Source: Cynocephalus volans
Taxonomy: Eukaryota > Chordata > Mammalia > Dermoptera > Cynocephalidae
Assembly (NCBI RefSeq): GCF_027409185.1
Contig: NC_084463.1
Coordinates: forward strand, 50,586,907-50,650,906
DNA: 64,000 nt
Direction: 5' to 3'
In this document: in pieces, positions 47,599 to 58,671 of the stretch
Numbering within the stretch: position 1 is the first letter of the stretch
Layout of the letters: every line of letters starts with the position of its first letter
Notes under the pieces: generated by a model
What the model saw: only the letters and a program-made list of their open reading frames with translations
Database searches by the model: none
What the model was told of the DNA's origin: nothing
Translations under genes and position numbers: made by a program

Positions 47599-49595
47599 CT
47601 AATGAGAAAATGTCATCACATCATTAGCAGCAAGCCACTGAATGAAAAGATCACACAAACTCAACCACACACAGGAGGGAGCAATGTAAATAAGAGGACA
47701 TGGAACCATCCACCTTCTATCTACAAGACATGGAGCAGTGCAGCAGTCAGTCCTGTTAATCAGTGTTTCATGAAGTGTGGCATGTGAGATGATTTCAAGA
47801 GACTCATTAAGGAAACTTTAATTAGTTACATATCTAATGTTTAGCAGGAAAAGATAGTCAGCAAGTCAAATGTGTCCTGCTGCCATTTACCTGCTTAGGA
47901 CAAGGCTTTACAGAACATGGAGCAGGGAACATAGGAAGTAAGCACCAGCGTGAGTGGGGTAAGGACACGATCACAAGAGCGAGGTTGACAACCCACAAGG
48001 GAACTGGCCATGTCCACCCTGGGCTCTGGAGCCCTAGGCTGCTGACCACCCCCTGCTGGAGACCATGTGGAGGGGAGGAGCTCAGCGGAGCCCAGCTTTC
48101 AGCCACCCCCACCCAGGCCCAGGAGGGACACTGCCGTGGACCCTCCACAGCAGCCCTGACTCTAGCTACTTCTCAGTGACCCTCCTGGATGCCAAGTGGG
48201 AGGAGGACCACCCTGATTCCACATGGTTCAGAGACATGAAACGGGCCTTGTTTTACTCCACTGAGTTTTATGGATATTGTCCGCAGCGACAGATAACTTT
48301 AGACACTTAGAAAACACTGACCTAGACGATAGCTTTAAGGTATACCATTCTTCTCTGTTTTTTTCTTTCTAAAAGATTGTAAAGGGTCATGTTTGTGAAA
48401 CTTTTACTCTTGTTTAAATCAACAAAACCTGAAAAAGACAGTACCATGAGAATTATTTTCCAAGCTGTGCAGGCTTTAATCACATTTAAATGCTAATTAT
48501 GACTGGTTTATGCCATATTCCATCTGACGGAAAGGACAGTTATAAAATGAAAACCTTAAAATATATAAATAACACAAACTTTAAGATCACTTGCAACCTC
48601 TTTTTTTTTTTTGCTTCTGTCTAAATGCTGTCACTTCCCAGTTTCCTGTCTAGCTGTAGGTGCTGCCTGACTGCAAACCTGACCCACACACTCCTTGGTC
48701 ACTCAGAAACCGCTGAGGGGAGAAGCAAACCCTTTCCTTCCTCCCCCAACACAGCTGAACTAAACCGGTCGCCAAAGTGACCCAGCATCACTGTGGAAAC
48801 CCCAGACCCCCCAGAGCGTGCACAGGAACTTCCATGATGGTGGCAAACATAAAGGGGGGCTTCCCATGCCAGCTGGGGATCCCAAACAAGTCACACTGAG
48901 CTGGTCTCATCCAGGAGGCAAAACTGCCCTCAAAAGTTGTGGGTTTTAAATGTGAGAAATAACATGAAATGCAGAGACCTGCTCCTTATAAATATATACA
49001 GCAGAGCAGTTGTTATATTACAGTATTAACTTATAATTACAATATAATCATATACTAAATCATAATTGCTTCCTCATTCTCTCTATAAATTTTACTTTTT
49101 TGAAAAAAAAATTTTCTGCTTCCACAAATCATCAAATTTGCAGCAAATTTGATAGACATCTTGAAAGTGGGTCAAGTTTCAATTTTCAAACAACACTTTG
49201 AATTTCTACTAAACACACAGCCTGAGGGGCCTTCACCAACGAGGCATGTGGATGCAGTCCCCCCACCACTGCAACCTGCCTCCGTGGGGATGGCTTCCTG
49301 CAGGAAGAATAAAGGAACACTGTGAATCAAATATTCGTTTGTTTGTTTTTGCTTTTTGGGTGGCTGGCCAATAAGGGGATCCAAACCCTTGACTTCGGTG
49401 TTAGCACCTGAATCTAATACTCTCAAATAATTAAACACAACTAAAAATTTCAGGCTAAAGTTTAGAATATTTCAAATAAACATGAATGGTACATTAAATC
49501 AGTTTATTTACACATATTGCCACTTTAGAAATGCTAAATACAAACTTATTAAGTTAAAATTTAATTGCCACTGTTTAACACTATTGATACTTTAC
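47599..49595 (-). other. Upstream intron of the DIDO1 pseudogene
   Basis: No coding exon is seen. A GC-richer patch lies at 48,000-48,240, but CpG is sparse, so it is not an obvious CpG-island promoter. Confidence 0.4.
49338..49420 (-). mobile_element. CYN/t-SINE monomer fragment
   Basis: The minus strand gives 'ggtgctaacaccgaagtcaa', then a 'gggtttggatcccc' B-box-like segment and 'attggccagccac' before an AAAC-rich tail. This matches the second monomer of the dimeric copy at 36,780. It is older and partial. Confidence 0.6.
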
Positions 49596-49761
49596 CTGCC
49601 CAACACTGAAAACTTGGACAATTTTTCTCCTGGAATCAGAAATACAACAAAAAACCTGGCCGATGAAATCTTCTGGTCCAAGTAGACAACCGGGCCTCAC
49701 ATCACTGTTGTCAGTCACTGTTCACAAGTAACAGGATTCATGTTTTCAACAACTCAAATAT
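49596..49761 (-). other. Candidate non-coding leader exon of the DIDO1 pseudogene
   Basis: Two kilobases upstream of the first coding exon, the minus strand shows a T-rich tract ending 'ttttgtctctag', then 166 bases ending 'GTGTTGGGCAG' before 'GTAAAG'. Both splice signals are good and point the right way. The first coding exon starts with its own acceptor only two bases before the ATG, so a leader exon must exist somewhere upstream. The segment has a short upstream ATG and no DIDO1 coding match. Confidence 0.4.
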
Positions 49762-51500
49762 CTAGAGACAAAACAAAAAAACAAAAAATTACAGCTCTTA
49801 AATACCTGTAACTAAAACCACATATCAGTAGTTTTAAAATAAAAAGGCACCAAAATTTGAGTGATCGTATATTTGAGTGTACATTATGTCACCCACAAGA
49901 CACCCAGGGAGTTAGAAAACAAAAAAGCATACAACACCCTCTCCTTTAAGGACTTATACACAGAAAAGCATATATTATCACTACACTCTGAGCGAAGGTT
50001 CTAGGACAGCCCAGGAAGGAGAGGCCAGTCTTGGACTCCCCCAGGGGAGGCTGGCAGAGGTGCAGAAGATGAGGGCTCAGAGATCAGCCATCCAGCATCA
50101 GCTTCTTCCCGGGTATGAGCCTGGTCTTGGGATAAACCCAGCTCAATAAAACCCAACGCACAGCAGAGAAACGTGAACAAAATGTGAAAAGGGTGAACAA
50201 AATTATATATGAATTTAATTATTCAAAAATTCTCAATATTGTCACTATATCATCATTTTAATTAAAAACCTAAGAAAATTTTTAGAAGACTAGTGTTCAT
50301 GATTACTGAACACCAACATTCCACAGTTCACCTAAGTGTACTTAAAAAACATTTCTCCTTGTAGATCCTCTCAATAACCACATCCTAAACATTCACTCGA
50401 CAGGCCTTTATTTCCAGCTAGGACCTAAATTTCTACTTTTTCTAGCACATCTGCCCGAGAGCCCACCCTCCTGAGCAGTGCTTACCACCTCCTACCTTCT
50501 CACCTGCTCGAGCTGCCCCTCTAACTGTGGTCTCCCAGGTGACCTCGGAACAGAGAGGCAAACATTCCGCCTCATCCTTTTAAAGAGACAGTGACCATTT
50601 AGACTTCAGAGTTCACCAACTAGCCCAATGACATCATCATGGTCACATAATCTCTTCAATGAAGTAAACCTACCCTTAAAATGATTGTTTTAAGAATTCA
50701 GAAACTATTTGGAAATACACTTTTATATTTCACAATACTGAACATTTATAAAAGCAAAGAAATTGATATGTTCTCAGGAATGAAAAACCATTTTAAAAAA
50801 TTCAATTTATTAGTTAATCTGAAAAATAAACATGTTTCTGGATTTGATTTGAGTTCTGAATAATAAGTCAGAAAAAAATGTAGTTATTTCAGTTAAGTAC
50901 AATGACATAAAGGACATACTTAGAATAGCATAGACCATTTTAAACATGCAAAATTGATTTTTCATAATTTCTTCAACACAAAAAAATCTAATATGAAATT
51001 TCACTTAGCTTGAGAAATAAAAACATGAATATCAAGTCAAAATTTTTTTTAAAAATTGTTAAATATCCAACACAACTCAGAATTACTACATTACTTTGCA
51101 AAGTACCCAGCACATTACACGGGTAATGTGGTCAAACACATATTAATAAAAAAAATTTTATTCCAGAAAGGAAGAGAAAAGTGGGCATCTCTGAAACTCG
51201 GAAAGTAAACTGTAGGGTAACACTGAATGTACTGAACTTATAAGTTATTTTTCTAAGCACACATTTTATCTCAGCTAAAAACTCCATTTCCTACTAACTC
51301 AAGAAGTCAGGATAACGCTACGAAATCTTGGGTTAAAAAATAAATATATATTTGTGCATGTGTAATATGTATATGTATATATAAGTATTATGTATACATA
51401 TGCCAACCTTTCTTAATAGGTCTGTTAACAACAAAGCCTGAAACAAAAAGGCTGAAAAGTGACAATTCAAGCAAGGACATGTGGCTGATCTTCACACTTC
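49762..51500. other. AT-rich upstream DNA, nothing recognised
   Basis: No promoter-like CpG cluster and no coding exon was recognised. A short AT/GT-rich run lies at 51,340-51,405. Confidence 0.4.
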
Positions 51501-51501
51501 A

Positions 51502-53250
51502 GCTCTCAAACTTTTTCTCAGGGCTCCTTTATACTCTTAAAAGTTGAGGACCACAAAGAGCTTTGTTTAAGGGGTCTTCAAAAAGCTGATGGAAAGATTA
51601 CCATTACCTTTTAATTCTATTTTTCCATGAACTGTTAAATCACTCTCATATATTCATTGATATTTCCTAAATTTTAAATATTAAAAAATAAACCCATTAT
51701 ACATGCACACTTTTTAAATAAAAAAGTAACGTTATCTCTAAAATAATTAGAGCCACAGTGGCATTGTTTTATATTTTTGCAAATCTCTGTCTTAATAAAG
51801 GACAGTGGGACTTCCAGTCTCCTTCTGCAGTCAGTCCACATATTCTGTGGGTGAAAAAATGAGAGAAAACCCTGCCTCATACAGATGTCATTAAGAATGG
51901 AGGAGCATTTTACAATATTTTCACATAATTATGGATGTTCTTTGATACTATACCAAATCTTAACAAGTAGTAGTTTCATAAAAGTTTGCCGCAACATGGA
52001 AACTGAAACCATATGAATGAACTTTTCACGCTTTCCTAAACTAAAACCCACTGTTTTGCACTTTAAACATATCTTTTACTCGTGTGTCGGTCATCTGGAA
52101 ACAATGGTTCATCAAGTTTTGGGCAGAGACACCAAATGTCAACACATTTCATTAGATGATGTATTAGTCTGTTTTGTGTTGCTTATAACAGAATTACCTG
52201 AGATTGGGTAATTTATAAAGGAGAGGTTTATTTGGCTTACGATTCTGGGACAGCTGTGTTTGGCATGGGCCTTCAGACTGCTTCTACTCATGGCAGAAAT
52301 GCTGCAGGCAGCTGGCGGGTACAAGCAGATCACATGGTGAGAGAGGAAGCAAGAGAGAGAGAAGCGAGAGAGAGGAGGTGCCAGGGTATTTTAAACAACT
52401 GGCACCTACCAGAGAGAGAACTCACTCATTTATCCCCCCTCCCCCAGAGAGAGCACAAATCCATTCATGAGGGATCCACCCCCACGACTCAATCAGTTTC
52501 CAACATTGCCACATTGGGGATCAAAATTCCACGAGTTTTGGAGGGAACAACACATACAAACTCCATCAGATGGTATTAAAAAAACACGTTTGTTAATGTC
52601 ACTTCCAACATCCTCAGAAGTCTTATTTACTGGGAAGACATCATCAAAGTCATGATGGCAGATACAAATTTTCCAGAACTCTAATTTTTGCATGAAAGCT
52701 TGAACTGTATCATTAGTAGCAAATACTGTCCATTGCTTTCCTTGAGACTCACGTCATTCATTTTGGGGAAAAGACTTATCAAATAGAGTTGGGAAAGTGC
52801 CGTCTGTCTGCTGTCATGCCCAGGAGGGCTGGCTTCCCTGAGATGTACCTGAGAAGCTCAGGACTCAGCCAGTCCCACCAGAGCCTTCCTGGAAATGCCA
52901 TCCCGGATACAGCAGATGTCCTGTATACTTGTCCCTTCATCACAGGGACAGGTGAAAAGACGTCTATCTGAGGGTTGAGACTTACTAAAATTAATATTTA
53001 CTGCTTCATCAAAAACGCCCAGAAGGGAAACCGGCATATTTTAACCACCCAGTGCATGGTGGGGAAGAGCACAATGCACCTGCGCTCTGATCCGCCTCTG
53101 CATCACAGTGCACATGTCAGCTCACAGTGCCCAGCTGCTGCTGTACACCTAGTTTTGACCTCTCAGGCCCAGAAAGGGTTTGGGGGACTCCCAGGGGTCT
53201 GTGGAACACACCTGGAGAGCCTTTGTAATCTGCAATTTCTACTAGTTTGA
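51502..53250 (-). mobile_element. hAT-Charlie-type transposon fossil
   Basis: The left end has 'ctctcaaactttttctcagg' and the right end 'ggggtctgtggaacacacc', which look like the two ends of a Charlie-group element. In between, the minus strand at about 52,600-52,690 reads KLEFWKICICHHDFDDVFP, reminiscent of hAT transposases. Other insertions, including the LTR at 52,160, interrupt it. No frame is intact. Confidence 0.5.
52160..52568 (-). mobile_element. MST-like LTR (ERVL-MaLR), solo
   Basis: The plus strand begins 'tgtattagtctgttttgtgt' and ends 'caaactccatca', the complement of a MaLR LTR. Target duplications are 'gatga' (52,155-52,159) and 'gatgg' (52,569-52,573), four of five matching. 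No internal region is attached. Confidence 0.8.
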
Positions 53251-53636
53251 AAATTCCTTGGATATGTGCATAGCAGCGGTACATATCCACACTTCAGGTA
53301 TCAGAAGAAACTTTAAACACTTTTTTCCACAAGAGTGTTCTACAACAACCTCTAGATTTTCCCTTCAGATCCCCCAACTCATCAAAATGTTAAGCTGCCA
53401 GAAGTGAATTTCTTAAAAACTAAAGAAAAAAAATAGCCTCCCAAAATGTTGTTACTTAAAAACAACTATAAGTATTAGGATACATAACTTTATAACCATT
53501 ATAAATGTTAATGCTCAACTTGTAATACTCAAAAATCTGCTTGAAGTAAATAACTGAAGCATACTTATTTAAAGATGTGCAGTTCCACAAACTCTCCTTT
53601 AACAACAATAAAACGAGTGTAATCATCACGGAGAGC

Positions 53637-54190
53637 AAAGGTTCTCAAACGGTGGTCAAGGGTGGTCCAGTGGGCCCCGCCTTTTCAGGAGGTCCCCAGG
53701 ATCAAAGCTATTTTCACAACACTAGAATTTTATGTGCCTCTGTTACCCCCTCAGGTGTATATAACAGAGTTTTCCAGAAGCTAAATGATGGTGGTATTAG
53801 CTTGAATGTGGCAGCAGATCTGAGAATCCAACTGCTGTCAGTTAAGACAAAGAGATATGTAAAAACTTTTAAAAGAATGCCACCTTTCTCATTAAATTGT
53901 TTTAGTTTGGGGACACAGTGTCCATAAAATGTTATTTAGGTTATCATGCAAACAATTATTATTTTAAATAAAGGTATTTAAAAATGAATAAATAAAAACT
54001 TTGTCTCACTTTCAATGTTAAATGGGGTGAATATCAACAAATATAACCCAAATAAATAAAAAGCTCTCAAGTTCTCAGAAGTTTTTAGGAGTAAATTTAG
54101 GAGTTTTTAAGAGTAATTTTTAAACTTTAAGAGCAACATTAAAATGAAATCCCTCCACTCACTGCCATGAAGAGAGTTTGACAACATGTG
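53637..54190 (+). mobile_element. hAT-Charlie-type non-autonomous element
   Basis: It begins 'aaaggttctcaaacggtggt', continues with 'gtataacagagttttccaga'-like and 'ctgagaatccaactg'-like blocks, and ends in the 'ctctcaagttctcagaag' region. It appears to be the same group as the element at 51,502 in opposite orientation. Confidence 0.5.
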
Positions 54191-55300
54191 AGTGAAAAGG
54201 GCAAATCAGCCCTCATGGTAGCCACATTTGTACACACCCTGCCATGTGCACACATCCGTGCTCACCAGCACGTGGTAATGTGGGATGTGCGGACAGTGCC
54301 CCTTCTGGTGTTTTTGCTTTGTTTTTTGCATATAGCTTAAATTTTTATCTTGACAACATAAACACACTAAAGCTACCTTCATGTTGGAAAAAAAACTGCT
54401 TTTTTAATAAATGTATACTAAATACCACTTAAATATCTCCATTAGCAAATGGAAAACAAAACAACAGCAACTAAGTTTGGTACTGAGAGAAATATCTACT
54501 TTACAAATTACACACAAGATAATCACCTACTCATTATGTTTCATAGTCAAGGCTACGGAATTCTTATTAAAATATGTACAATTACCTATTCAACTTCATA
54601 GAACTTACCCTCTAAATTACTAACAAAAGTAAACTGAGGCCAAGGCAATGAAGACTGTATCACAGGCAAGTGTGTGCACCGAGAAGAGGTGAGCTCAATT
54701 CAGACCGTGCTCTTTGACCTCCTCTTTCCTGATTAAGATGTTTCCACTGATGATCATACAACCTTTATAATGGAATCAATATACATCGTTTGATACTAAC
54801 CACACAGAGGCCAATGTTAGATTTCCATTTTAAGGGACCCACCATTTAAGAAAGAAATGAAAAAGGGAGACCCCATTTAAGGAAAACTCTCCTAATGGAC
54901 CTCTGAGTCCATCAGACATAAGAGCCTCTCAGACATGTGCCACGCTGCAGGGACTCAAGGATAACAGGAAGCCAGCCTGTAAAAAACACATTCAGTCTTT
55001 GCTCTTCAACAGTCAATCGGAAGTCACTTTGTATCACAGAATAGGTGCATAAAAAAGGTAAGATGTGTCTTGTTAACAGAAGTATAAATCCATCAGGTAC
55101 ATTTCACAAGTAAATACTAAAGAGAACCACTGCCTTGAGCTGCACAGAACTGACCCCAAGGGAATTAGAACCCCATGGCCTTAGAAAAACTTACAGTATC
55201 AACAGCAGGACCTGCAAACTGCACTAGCAAAGAAACTGGGAGCCAAAGTCCCCACTCTAATCCCTCCCCTCCCCACATGAAGACAACCCATTCACCCCTT
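54191..55300. other. Unassigned DNA
   Basis: No gene or confident repeat was seen between the hAT-like element and the MaLR internal region. Confidence 0.4.
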
Positions 55301-55616
55301 AAGGTAGAGGCTGGAAGAATTTAGAGAAGCAGGCTGGAAAAAGCTTAGATTGCCATAAACAAAGAATTAAGGGAAATTATGGTGAGGGCTCAGAAAAAGA
55401 AATGTAGGGAAAGTCCGCAACTTCTTAGAGACGACTTAAGTGGTTGTGATCAGAATGTTGGCAGAAATGTAGACAGTACAGGCCATTCTGATGAGTTCTT
55501 AGAACTGGGGAACAAGGTATTATTGGAAACTGGAAAAAAGACCATCATTTTTATATAGTTGTAAGGATGTGGCAGGATCATGTCCATGTCCTAGAACTTG
55601 TGGAGGGCACAATTTA

Positions 55617-56279
55617 TTTATTTATTTTAATTACTTTATATTTTTTTAAAACAAGTTTGCCAGTTTGGTATTATCAATACTTAGTAAATGTCAAGTCCAA
55701 AATTTAAATATTCAGAAGTATGAGGTTTGAACTTTTTAGAATGCAGTGACATTTCCAAAATAAGATTAAATCCTCCAATCTCAAAGATGAATACCTTCAC
55801 TAAGACTGCAAAGTATTTTTTATTTTTCCATGACTACAAAGAATATAATGTTGTGTCTATAGAAAACATTATTAATTCATAAGTGTCCCTAAGCTACTAC
55901 TTCACCTATACAAAGATTTGAAAACAGCCAAAAAACAGTTTTTAATCAAAAAAGCATATCTCAAGACTGCAATATTGACCTGACAGCCATGGCTTAAAGA
56001 TATAGAAGTTGTACTAAGTTCTTAATTAATGTTTATTAAGTTTTATTAAAGCTAACAGCATCAGTTCACCATTTCATGGAGCAGTACATTGCCATGTTTG
56101 GTGAGTTTGATGTCACCTGCACCAGAAACAAGACTGCTCAGAGACTACTGACATCACTATTAATCTCACATGGCAAAAGCCAAGCAAGACACTCCCAATG
56201 TTTGCCACCCCACTATCCTTCATACAGGGAACTGAGCTTGGAAAACTTCCATGGTATCACTGGGAAATACCACAGGGAA
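55617..56279 (-). pseudogene. CCT6A: Retroposed unspliced CCT6A fragment
   Basis: CCT6A is the zeta subunit of the cytosolic TRiC/CCT chaperonin. On the minus strand, 56,070-56,132 encode 21 residues, LVSGAGDIKLTKHGNVLLHE plus Met, of which I count one difference from CCT6A as remembered. GTGAAC follows the Met codon and 'tctgagcagt' precedes the Leu codon; neither side continues the protein, so the exon appears with intron sequence. The insert is flanked by 'ggcacaattta' (about 55,605-55,616 and 56,280-56,290). Its T-rich left end (AAATAAATAAATAAA on the minus strand) suggests L1-driven retroposition of a pre-mRNA piece. Confidence 0.65.
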
Positions 56280-57262
56280 GGCACAATTTAAGAGCAAGGA
56301 ACTAGAATATCTGACAGAATACATTTCTGAGCAAAATATTGAAGAAGATGTGTGCTCCTTTTAATTGCATACGGTAAGATGCAAAAGGAGAAAAATTATC
56401 TAAAGATAAAATTTATAACTAAAAAGTAAGCAGAGCAAAAAAATTTGGAAAATTTGCAGTCTGACCAAGTAAAGAGTATAAAGGCATCTTCAGGAGAACA
56501 AACCAACTGTGTGGCCAAGAGAAGGTTTGCTAAACAAAGTACCATGAACAGAAGGAAGCCAGGTGCTATGCATCAGGACAATGGAATGAAGACCCTGAAG
56601 GCATTTCAGAGATATTTGAGGCTGCCTCTCCCATCACAGGCTCAGAAAGATAGGGCCTTTAGGATAGGAAGGGCTCATGGCCCAGGGCTGCCTCAGGTCT
56701 CTGCCCCATGAATCTTGCGAGTGTTTTGTAGTCACCTTATCCATGGCTCAATTAGCCCTAGGTGTGACTCAGGCCACCAATCTAGAAGGTACAAGCATAA
56801 GCCTTGGTGGTGTTCATTCTGCAGGTGCACAAAATGCATCAATGTGCCCAGAAAGCAAAACATGGAGTCAAGGAAGATTATTCTGGAGGATTAAGATTTA
56901 AGATTTCCCCGTTGGATTTAAAACTTATATGGAGCCCATTACTCCTTTATTCTTGCCTATTTCCTTCTTTAAAACTTCATAAAATTTCCAATGTCTGGAT
57001 CACCATTGTATTTTGGAAATACATAACTTGTTTTGATTTCCCAGGCCCACAATTCAAGAAAATTTGCCTCAGGATGAATCATGCTTAAAGTGTCACACGT
57101 GTCTGATTTAGATGAGACTCAGGACTTTAAACTTTTTAATTGATGCTAAAAAGCAAGCTAAGACGTTAGGGTTACTGTGACAGAATAAATTTTGTATGTA
57201 AGAACACAAGTTTTGTAGAGCAAGGGAAGGAAGCTATGGTTTGAATGTCCCTTCAAAACTCA

Positions 57263-57491
57263 GGTTGATGGTACGGGCCAACGGCTTGAACCAAACCCCC
57301 TTGACATCTGCATCCAGCCCAGCAATGACAAAGTCACCACGGGAAGCGCCTGGTATCCCCTGCTGGAATGAGGAGGGTACCACGGGCCTCAACCACGTAC
57401 ACTCTCCTGTCTCCTCCTCCCACCCTATTTCCCTCTCTTTCCCTCTCTCCTCCTCCCCCTCAACTGCTCCACAACCTCTTATAATTAAAAA
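57263..57491 (+). mobile_element. Retroposed insert of unknown origin in the MaLR LTR
   Basis: This 229-base segment interrupts the LTR between 'aaaactca' at 57,255-57,262 and 57,492-57,499 and ends in an A run. The rest of the LTR reads continuously across it. One frame is open across the insert (part of a 104-residue ORF from 57,241), with a pyrimidine-rich 3' part. I do not recognise the source. Confidence 0.6.
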
Positions 57492-57854
57492 AAAACTCAT
57501 GTTGAAATTTAATTGCCATTGTGACGTATTAAGAGATGGGTCATTAAAGAGGTGACTAGATCATAAATGTTTTGCCTTCATCAATGGATTAATGTCATTA
57601 TTACAGATGTGGGTTAGTTACTGAAAGAATGCACCTGTAATAAGAGTGAGCTCTCTCTTTCTCGTGCCCCCTGTCACCCCTCATGCCTTCTGTGATGTAA
57701 TGATGTAGCAAGAAGGCCCTTTCAGCATGTCAGCATTGTGCTCTTGATCTTTCCAGCCTCTTGAATCATGAGTCAGAAAAAACTTTTACTCTTTGTAAGT
57801 TCCCCAGTCTGTGGTACTGTTAAAGCAGCAGAAAATGAGAGAGTGGCTTAATTG

Positions 57855-58666
57855 ATTATAAAGCATGAAATCCAACAGTACAGAGCTTACAAGAGAATCA
57901 TTTTAGATATAAGAACACACAGACACTAAAAGAGATATAGAAAAAAATTTCATAAAAATTATAACTAAAGGAGTACAAGAGTAGTTATACTTAGAGAAAA
58001 TAGCCTTCCAGGAAAAATCCGTCACAAGAGTCAAGATCACTACATGATAACAAGGTGGCAAATTTGTCAAGAGAATATAGCAATAAATATATATATATAC
58101 ACTCACACACACTATAAATATATAAAGAAAATATTTATAGAACTGTAGAAATAGACAGAAATATAGTAATAATAGAAAACTTCAAAACCTGAATTAAAAC
58201 AATAGATCATTCAGACAGAAAACCAAGGAATCAGTGCAATTCTATTAACACTATAGACCAAACGAGCATAAAAGACGTATACAGAACATTTTATCCAAAG
58301 GTATCAGAACACATGTTTCTCAAGCATACATGAAACATTCTTTAGACATTCTACAGGAGAGATATGCTGGGAAAAAACCAACATAAAACAAAAAACAAAT
58401 CTTAAAAAATTTAAAAAGGATTCATTTATATCAAGGTGTTTTTTTATACCACAATGGCATAAAACTGGAAATCAAAACTACTCCAAATATGCTTCTGAAA
58501 AGCCAACTGATTAAGGAAAAATCAAAAGCTATCTTCAGATGAACAAAAATAAAAACAAACTTATGAGATCAAGCAAAAGCACTTTTAGGAAAAAAGTTTC
58601 TAGTGAATAATTACTACATTAATAAAAAAGGATCTGAAATAGATGATCTAAGTTTAACCCCCAAGG
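57855..58666 (+). mobile_element. L1 ORF2 endonuclease-region fragment
   Basis: Plus-strand sequence near 58,240-58,370 retains the D..FYRTFYPK-like and later endonuclease blocks of ORF2. It stops at the MaLR insertion and appears to resume at 61,471. Confidence 0.65.
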
Positions 58667-58671
58667 AAATT

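Larger units (their letters stand above)
55300..57850 (+). mobile_element. MaLR element: internal region plus 3' LTR
   Basis: MST/THE1-type internal sequence is read at 55,310-55,610 and 56,430-57,234 ('ttggaaaatttgcagtctga', 'gatttcccaggcc', 'gatgagactcaggacttta'). An LTR follows from 57,235 ('tatggtttgaatgtcc') to about 57,845. No 5' LTR is evident. MaLR elements lack an envelope gene, and this copy has no open frame. Two unrelated insertions interrupt it. Confidence 0.7.

Noticed and set aside
47071..47602. 98- and 126-residue plus-strand ORFs
   Set aside because: They are the antisense of exon 1.
48000..48240. CpG-island promoter for the pseudogene
   Set aside because: The patch is GC-richer, but CpG dinucleotides are few and no leader exon with a donor was found in it.
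51575..51645. Small inverted-repeat (MITE-like) insert in the hAT fossil
   Set aside because: Partial complementarity ('aaaaagctgatgg' against 'ccatgaactgtt') is too weak to support a separate element.
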